Shown: in pieces, positions 6,636-10,591 of the stretch
Layout of the letters: every line of letters begins with the position of its first letter
Position numbering within the stretch: the stretch's first letter is position 1
NCBI GenBank assembly: GCA_948530865.1
Contig: CAOTKV010000027.1
Span: forward strand, 13,765 to 24,355
Direction: 5' to 3'
From: an uncultured Clostridia bacterium
GTDB taxonomy: Bacteria; Bacillota; Clostridia; TANB77; CAG-508
DNA: 10,591 bases
The notes under the pieces: model-generated
What the model was told of the DNA's origin: nothing
The model's input: only the letters and a program-made list of their open reading frames with translations
Database searches by the model: none
Position numbers and translations under genes: made by a program

Positions 6636-7136
6636 TTAACGTGCATCATCTTCTACTTCTTTTCTAGGATTATTATTTTCTCTGTCTGATTTTTCATTAT
6701 TAACTTCAATTTCTTCTAGCTTTAATCCTTCAGATTTTTGACTATCCTCATGCATTCTTTCTAATTCTTTTTCTGTATACCACATAAAATGTGTATATAT
6801 GCCTAAACTAGGAATCTTTCTTAATACTTTTGGACTAAAGCCTGGTCTTATATCTTCACCATTAAGTATTTTATCTTTTAACCTAATTCCGTTTAATTCA
6901 GCCTGAGCTACAGCATATTGCATTTCTGCTTGAATTCCACTAGTTCTTACATCTTTTAATTCATCAATTTTTTCATATACTTCTTCTGGAATATTACTAT
7001 TCTTTTCTCCAGTTAAAACATAGTTTCTAACAACTGCCATAGGTACTTTATCTTCAAGTTCTCTTAAACCTTGGTGGAAAGTTTTTACTTTTCTCCAAGT
7101 AGATCTTGCATATGCAACTTCATAATCTTCTTCCAT
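6636..7136 (-). CDS. Hypothetical protein, 166 aa, acidic C-terminal tail
   Basis: I do not recognise this family. Residues 1-125 look folded and largely helical: EVAYARSTWRKVKTFHQGLR (6-25), a PEEVYEKIDELKDVR segment (50-64) and AEMQYAVAQAELNGIRLKDKIL (70-91), then GFSPKVLRKIPSLGIYTHFMWY (99-120). Residues about 126-166 are low-complexity and charged (Glu, Asn, Lys, Asp), probably disordered. There is no signal peptide, membrane segment or cysteine, so it is probably cytoplasmic. Start: ATG at 7136 with AAAGGAGAG upstream and a good promoter. It converges on the HD-GYP gene and is divergent from the other small unknown gene. Coding status is well supported by ribosome binding site, promoter, host-like codon use and tight packing; function unknown. 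Confidence 0.85.
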   Translation of the reverse strand: MEEDYEVAYARSTWRKVKTFHQGLRELEDKVPMAVVRNYVLTGEKNSNIPEEVYEKIDELKDVRTSGIQAEMQYAVAQAELNGIRLKDKILNGEDIRPGFSPKVLRKIPSLGIYTHFMWYTEKELERMHEDSQKSEGLKLEEIEVNNEKSDRENNNPRKEVEDDAR

Positions 7137-7159
7137 AATTCTCTCCTTTGTCTAAACTC

Positions 7160-7188
7160 ACTATAACATATAACTTTTTTAATGTAAA
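7160..7188 (-). promoter_or_regulatory. Promoter of the 166-aa gene
   Basis: On the minus strand TTTACA (7188-7183), 17 bp, TATAGT (7165-7160), about 24 bp before the ATG at 7136. This leaves a very short leader that just holds the ribosome binding site. Confidence 0.65.
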
Positions 7189-7216
7189 TTATTTTATTAC
7201 ATTTTTTTTAAAATAA

Positions 7217-7246
7217 TTGACCTTATATTTTTAATTGATGTATAAT
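7217..7246 (+). promoter_or_regulatory. Promoter of the 158-aa gene
   Basis: TTGACC (7217-7222), 18 bp, TATAAT (7241-7246), about 32 bp before the ATG at 7279. The ribosome binding site AAGGAG is at 7266-7271. Confidence 0.75.
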
Positions 7247-7278
7247 ATTTATGGGGAAATTGTCTAAGGAGAATATTA

Positions 7279-7755
7279 ATGACTGTAGCTTATAAAGAAG
7301 CATTAGTTGAATTACTAGAAATTTTTAAATATACAGACCAAGAAGATGTTAATAAAATACCAAAGAAATTACTAGTTTTTTTTAGAAAAAATGCATCAAC
7401 AACTTATAAATTTAAAATTGATGAAAATGTTGAAATAAAAAATTTAAAATTAAAAAAAGAAACAAAAGGATTATTAACAATGATTTATCGAAACTATTGG
7501 TGTTCTGCTGAAGAACGCACTAAATACGATAAGCTTCTTCAAAATAATCAAAAGAAATTTGATGATGCATTAAGAGAAAAATATAATCCTGATAAAATCT
7601 TTGAAAAGAAACCAACTATTCAAACAGAATCTGAAATTTGTGAAGAAAAAACTCAAGATGTAGAACAATCTATTATTGAGTACAAAGAATCATTCTTCAC
7701 TAAAATAGTTGAAAAAATTAAATTTTTTGTTCAAAAATTTGCGCATTCAAATTAA
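7279..7755 (+). CDS. Hypothetical protein, 158 aa (clostridial small-protein type)
   Basis: The function is unknown to me. From memory it resembles a group of short uncharacterised clostridial proteins with an N-terminal 'helix-IPKKL..F...N' pattern and a later IYR.YxCs.EER motif. Here these are NKIPKKLLVFFRKN (25-38), LKKETKGLLTMIYRNYWCSAEER (58-80) and YDKLLQNNQKKFDDAL. Residues 110-130 are polar and probably unstructured; 133-155 form a basic amphipathic helix (IEYKESFFTKIVEKIKFFVQKF) that might associate with membrane or a partner. No signal peptide. Start: ATG at 7279 with AAGGAG upstream and its own promoter. It is divergent from the 166-aa gene, and its stop lies in the stem of a long terminator. 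Confidence 0.85.
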   Translation: MTVAYKEALVELLEIFKYTDQEDVNKIPKKLLVFFRKNASTTYKFKIDENVEIKNLKLKKETKGLLTMIYRNYWCSAEERTKYDKLLQNNQKKFDDALREKYNPDKIFEKKPTIQTESEICEEKTQDVEQSIIEYKESFFTKIVEKIKFFVQKFAHSN

Positions 7756-7802
7756 ATATAAACCAAGAAGTCAGGCAAGCCTGACTTCTTGGTTTATATT
7801 TA
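7753..7802. terminator. Long perfect hairpin terminator after the 158-aa gene
   Basis: A perfect 24-bp inverted repeat (7753-7776 with 7779-7802) and only two unpaired bases, AA, at the centre; the core is CCAAGAAGTCAGGC/GCCTGACTTCTTGG. T-rich TATATTTTTT follows on plus. The TAA stop of the gene (7753-7755) forms the base of the 5' arm. The stem is about twice the length of the window's other terminators. Confidence 0.85.
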
Positions 7803-7869
7803 TATATTTTTTATTTCTCTTGAGCAACCTGCTGCAAATTTTTTATCTTTAAATTTCTTTTAACATAAA

Positions 7870-7896
7870 AGAAAGCAGGTATCAATCCTACTTTCT
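7870..7896 (-). terminator. Terminator of the cad operon
   Basis: On the minus strand AGAAAGTAGG (7896-7887), loop of seven, CCTGCTTTCT (7879-7870), then TTTTATGTT. The stem has one U-G wobble in minus-strand RNA but would have an A-C mismatch in plus-strand RNA, so it is built to end the minus-strand operon. It lies eight bases past the ATPase stop. Confidence 0.75.
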
Positions 7897-7903
7897 GGCT
7901 AAT

Positions 7904-9745
7904 TTATTTATTTTTTACTCTTAACATTCTTAATGCATTTAATATTGCAATAATTGCAACACCTACATCTGCAAAAACTGCTTCCCACATTGTAGATACT
8001 CCAAATGCACTTAAAACTAAAACTAAAATTTTTACCAAAATTGCAAATACTATATTTTCTTTTACAATTCTCATATTTTTCTTAGATAAATTAATTGCAT
8101 CTGATATTTTTGATGGCTCATCAGTCATTATTACAATATCGGCAGCTTCAATTGCAGAATCTGCTCCAAGTCCACCCATTGCAATTCCAATATCTGCAAG
8201 TGCAAGAACTGGTGCATCATTTATTCCATCACCTGCAAAAGCAAGTTTTCCTTTTTCACTTTTTTGTTTTAATAATTCTTCAACCTTTTCAACTTTGCCA
8301 TCTGGTAATAATTCTGAATAAACACTATTAATATTAAGTTTACTTGCAACGTTTTCCCCAACTTCTTTTTTATCTCCAGTAAGCATTACTGTTTTTATTT
8401 TTCTTGATTTTAATTCAGCAATTGTTTTTTCTGAATCTTTTTTTATTTTATCAGAAATTAAAATATATCCTGAATAAGTTTTATTTATTGCTACATATAA
8501 AATAGTTCCTATTTCTCTGCAAACATCAAATTTAATATTATTTTCATTCATTAATTTTTCATTACCAACTAAAATTTCTTTATTTTCAACAATAGCAGAA
8601 ATTCCCTGTCCTGATATTTCTTCTGTTTTTGATATTAACTTTTCATCAATTTCTTTTCCATAAGCATTTTTTAGAGATTTTGATATTGGATGATTTGAGT
8701 AATATTCACTATGTACAGCAATTTTTAATAGTTCATCTTCTGAAATTCCAATTGCATTTAGTTTTTGAACTTCAAATACTCCTTCCGTTAAAGTTCCTGT
8801 TTTATCAAAAACAACAATTTCTGTATTTGATAATGCTTCCAAATAATTGCTTCCTTTTATAAGTATTCCCATTTTTGAAGCTCCACCAATTCCTCCAAAG
8901 AAACTTAAAGGAATTGAAATTACCAAAGCACATGGACAAGATACTACTAAAAACGATAAAGCTCTATAAATCCAATCTGCGAATGTTGCATTTTGTATTA
9001 ATAATGGTGGTAAAATAGCTATAAATAGTGCAATAATAACAACTGTTGGAGTATAATATCTTGCAAACTTTGTTATAAAATTCTCTGATTTAGATTTTCT
9101 ACTACTAGCATTTTCTACTAAATTCAATATTTTGCTTACAGTAGATTCTTCAAATTCTTTTGATACTTTTATTTTTATTAATCCGTTTAAGTTTATACAA
9201 CCACTTAAAACATCATCATTTTCTTCTATCTCTCTTGGAATAGATTCTCCTGTTAAAGCTTTTGTATCTAAACTAGATTTTCCTTCAACAACTTTTCCAT
9301 CTAATGGTATTTTTTCTCCTGGTTTTACAACAATTATTTCTCCTATCTTAACATCATCTGGATTTACTTTTTCTTCTTTACCTTCTCTAAATACATTTGC
9401 ATAATCTGGTCTAATGTTCATAAGACTTGATATTGACTTTCTTGATTTATCAACTGCATAACTTTGAAATAATTCTCCAACTTGATAAAAAAGCATTACT
9501 GCGACAGCTTCTGAAAGCTCACCAATTGCAAATGCTCCAAGTGTAGCTACTGCCATAAGAAAATTTTCATCAAATACTTTTCCTCTAAATATATTTCTAA
9601 TTGCTTTTTTTAAAATATTTAGTCCTACAAATAAATAACTTATTAAATATAAAATTCTATTTATCCAAATACTTGGAAAATTTATTCCTACTGCTAATAT
9701 AAATAATATAAAAGCTATAATAATTTTAACTGCTCTTTTTTTCAT
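7904..9745 (-). CDS. cadA: P1B-type heavy-metal ATPase (Zn/Cd/Pb export) lacking an HMA domain
   Basis: Membrane pump that uses ATP to export soft divalent metals. Seen in the 613 residues: N-terminal membrane segments; actuator-domain LTGESIP (164-170); the transport motif CPC (270-272) in a membrane helix; DKTGTLT (314-320) with phosphorylated Asp314; HP (352-353) of the P1B nucleotide domain; TGDKK (456-460); and GDGINDAP (505-512). The last membrane pair holds Lys572 and Asp593 (ADVG). CPC with Lys in TM7 and an Asp-x-Gly in TM8 is the P1B-2 pattern, favouring Zn2+/Cd2+/Pb2+ over copper. Usual CadA proteins exceed 700 residues because of N-terminal HMA domains; here that domain is a separate upstream gene. 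Start: ATG at 9745 with AGGAGGAG, which overlaps the stop of the HMA gene, so translation is probably coupled. Exact metal preference (CadA versus ZntA) is inferred. Confidence 0.94.
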   Translation of the reverse strand: MKKRAVKIIIAFILFILAVGINFPSIWINRILYLISYLFVGLNILKKAIRNIFRGKVFDENFLMAVATLGAFAIGELSEAVAVMLFYQVGELFQSYAVDKSRKSISSLMNIRPDYANVFREGKEEKVNPDDVKIGEIIVVKPGEKIPLDGKVVEGKSSLDTKALTGESIPREIEENDDVLSGCINLNGLIKIKVSKEFEESTVSKILNLVENASSRKSKSENFITKFARYYTPTVVIIALFIAILPPLLIQNATFADWIYRALSFLVVSCPCALVISIPLSFFGGIGGASKMGILIKGSNYLEALSNTEIVVFDKTGTLTEGVFEVQKLNAIGISEDELLKIAVHSEYYSNHPISKSLKNAYGKEIDEKLISKTEEISGQGISAIVENKEILVGNEKLMNENNIKFDVCREIGTILYVAINKTYSGYILISDKIKKDSEKTIAELKSRKIKTVMLTGDKKEVGENVASKLNINSVYSELLPDGKVEKVEELLKQKSEKGKLAFAGDGINDAPVLALADIGIAMGGLGADSAIEAADIVIMTDEPSKISDAINLSKKNMRIVKENIVFAILVKILVLVLSAFGVSTMWEAVFADVGVAIIAILNALRMLRVKNK

Positions 9746-9754
9746 TGTCTCCTC

Positions 9755-9976
9755 CTAAATCTCTTTTACAGTACAATCTGGTTCCTCTTTTTTTATTACT
9801 TTTTTTACCTTTTTCATAACTTCTTCTTTTTCAGATTCTTCACATTCAATTATCATTTTTTCTCCCATAAAATTGATAATTGCTTCTTTAACTCCATCTA
9901 CTTTATTTATTTCTCTTTCTAATTCAACTGCACAATTTGCACAATCTATTCCTTTAATTTCAAAATTATATTTCAT
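9755..9976 (-). CDS. Free-standing heavy-metal-associated (HMA) domain protein
   Basis: A 73-residue ferredoxin-like HMA domain, the same fold as CopZ-type chaperones. The metal site is GIDCANCA (residues about 9-16, a GxxCxxC motif), followed by the typical ELEREINKVDGVKEAIINFMGEKMIIE helix-strand pattern (19-45). The C-terminal CTVKEI adds a further cysteine. It lies between the repressor and the ATPase (18 and 9 bp gaps), and the ATPase lacks such a domain, so it most likely supplies the detached N-terminal regulatory or delivery domain of the pump. Two acidic/basic stretches (ESEKEEVMKKVKKVIKKEE) make the second helix unusually charged. Start: ATG at 9976 with GGAGGG upstream; stop TAG. 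A copper chaperone role is possible from the fold alone, but the neighbours argue for Zn/Cd. Confidence 0.9.
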   Translation of the reverse strand: MKYNFEIKGIDCANCAVELEREINKVDGVKEAIINFMGEKMIIECEESEKEEVMKKVKKVIKKEEPDCTVKEI

Positions 9977-9994
9977 TTAACTTACCCTCCAAAT

Positions 9995-10357
9995 TTATTT
10001 TTTATGTTCTATATGTTCCATTCCTACTTCGAAAACTTCTTTTACATGTTCATCATCTAACATATAAAAAACTTCTTTTCCAATTTTTTTACATTTTACA
10101 ATTCCACATCTTCTAAGTGTTCCTAATTGATGTGATATTGAAGATTTACTCATATTTAAAATGTTTGCAATATCACATACACATAATTCATTTTGATCTA
10201 ATGCAAATAATATTTTTACTCTTGTAGTATCGCCTAATATCTTAAAAAATTCTGCTACTCTATTTATAGTATCATCATCTTTCATCTTACTAATTGTACT
10301 ATTAACAAGCTCTTCATGTATTATATTACAATCACATACAAATTCATTTTTTGACAT
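9995..10357 (-). CDS. cadC: CadC/SmtB-type ArsR metal-responsive repressor
   Basis: Cytoplasmic winged-helix dimer that represses its own operon and releases DNA when it binds metal. The 120 residues show ILGDTTRVKILFAL (40-53), the ELCVCDIA box (58-65), the recognition helix MSKSSISHQLGTLRRCGIV (69-87) and the wing KKIGKEVFYML. Both known metal sites of the CadC branch appear present. The thiolate alpha3N site has Cys8/Cys10 in the N-terminal VCDC plus Cys59/Cys61. The alpha5 site has Asp102, His104, His115 and His118, spaced exactly as Asp104/His106/His117/Glu120 in SmtB, with His replacing Glu. This fits a sensor of Cd2+, Pb2+ and Zn2+. Start: ATG at 10357 with AAAGGAG upstream. First gene of the cad operon, with an operator palindrome just upstream. 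Confidence 0.94.
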   Translation of the reverse strand: MSKNEFVCDCNIIHEELVNSTISKMKDDDTINRVAEFFKILGDTTRVKILFALDQNELCVCDIANILNMSKSSISHQLGTLRRCGIVKCKKIGKEVFYMLDDEHVKEVFEVGMEHIEHKK

Positions 10358-10382
10358 ATTTTCTCCTTTCTTTTATTAATAA

Positions 10383-10398
10383 TTGAATATTTATTCAA
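10383..10398. promoter_or_regulatory. Likely CadC operator
   Basis: Perfect 7-2-7 palindrome TTGAATA-TT-TATTCAA, placed between the -10 and the start codon, over or just after the expected transcription start. It resembles the ArsR/CadC operator pattern of AT-rich TCAAATA/TATTTGA-like half sites. A bound dimer here would block transcription initiation. Confidence 0.75.
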
Positions 10399-10406
10399 CT
10401 ATTATA

Positions 10407-10435
10407 AGTATATATAATAGTTTATTTTTTGTCAA
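10407..10435 (-). promoter_or_regulatory. Promoter of the cad operon
   Basis: On the minus strand TTGACA (10435-10430), 17 bp, TATACT (10412-10407), a near-consensus sigma-A promoter immediately upstream of the operator palindrome. The remaining sequence to the window end (10436-10591) is AT-rich and holds no gene or convincing signal that I can see. Confidence 0.8.
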
Positions 10436-10591
10436 GACAAAAGGTGAAATATTTTTCATATTAAAATAAAAAAATTATTATTTGTGTTAGTAATTTTAAA
10501 TTTGGCACTTAATATTTTTTATAATAATTTTCTGAGAGAAAAGTTCGAATGTAAACAAAGTATTTTATTAGTAGAATATTTTTAAAGAAAA

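Noticed and set aside
7803..7869. Minus-strand frame reading KDKKFAAGCSREIKN downstream of the cad terminator
   Set aside because: It looks protein-like but is preceded by a stop, has no start codon or ribosome binding site, and is under 20 codons. It might be a gene remnant, but nothing supports that.
8095..9404. Plus-strand open frames (78, 77 and 90 codons) across the ATPase gene
   Set aside because: They overlap the conserved P-type ATPase coding sequence antisense, lack ribosome binding sites and show shadow composition.
10503..10517. Sigma-54-like TGGCAC on the plus strand near the window end
   Set aside because: The TGGCAC half is present, but the required GC-containing -12 element five bases later is absent (ATTT), and no gene follows within the window.

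Overview
The window is AT-rich bacterial DNA read with the standard code (TGA is used as a stop). Strong AGGAGG-type ribosome binding sites, sigma-A-type promoters (TTGACA/TATAAT, 17-18 bp spacing), hairpin terminators and the gene families present point to a low-GC Bacillota, most likely a clostridial anaerobe. I cannot name the species. Ten protein genes are supported; no RNA genes, CRISPR array or complete insertion sequence is visible.

Layout. 1-591 (+) is the 3' end of a DUF3298/RsiV-type protein gene, cut by the window edge. It converges on a serine O-acetyltransferase gene (cysE, 1153-629, -). The cysE 3' end runs into a 20-bp tandem repeat that supplies its last codons and stop. A clear sigma-A promoter at 1228-1256 and a structured leader precede pncB (1361-2878, +), nicotinate phosphoribosyltransferase. 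Its base composition and codon use are sharply unlike everything else here, which suggests acquisition by transfer. pncB and the next unit share a bidirectional terminator (2910-2943). A two-gene minus-strand operon follows: a CaCA-type cation/Ca2+ exchanger (4822-3848), then a DUF362 protein (3827-2949).

A divergent promoter region at about 4857-4940 leads to a plus-strand gene for a soluble HD-GYP-type protein (4994-6610). It has unrecognised N- and C-terminal regions and a degenerate GYP motif. It converges on a small unknown gene (7136-6636, -), which is divergent from another small unknown gene (7279-7755, +). The latter ends in a perfect 24-bp palindromic terminator.

The right end is a metal-resistance operon on the minus strand. 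In transcription order it holds a CadC/SmtB-type ArsR repressor (10357-9995), a free-standing heavy-metal-associated (HMA) domain protein (9976-9755) and a P1B-type Zn/Cd/Pb ATPase without its own HMA domain (9745-7904). Promoter, operator palindrome and terminator are all visible. Metal should relieve repression, the ATPase exports the ion, and the small HMA protein probably replaces the missing N-terminal metal-binding domain.

No complete novel defence or mobile system is evident. The points most worth following are the foreign pncB with its structured leader, the repeat-altered end of cysE, and the unusual HD-GYP protein with the two unknown genes beside it.
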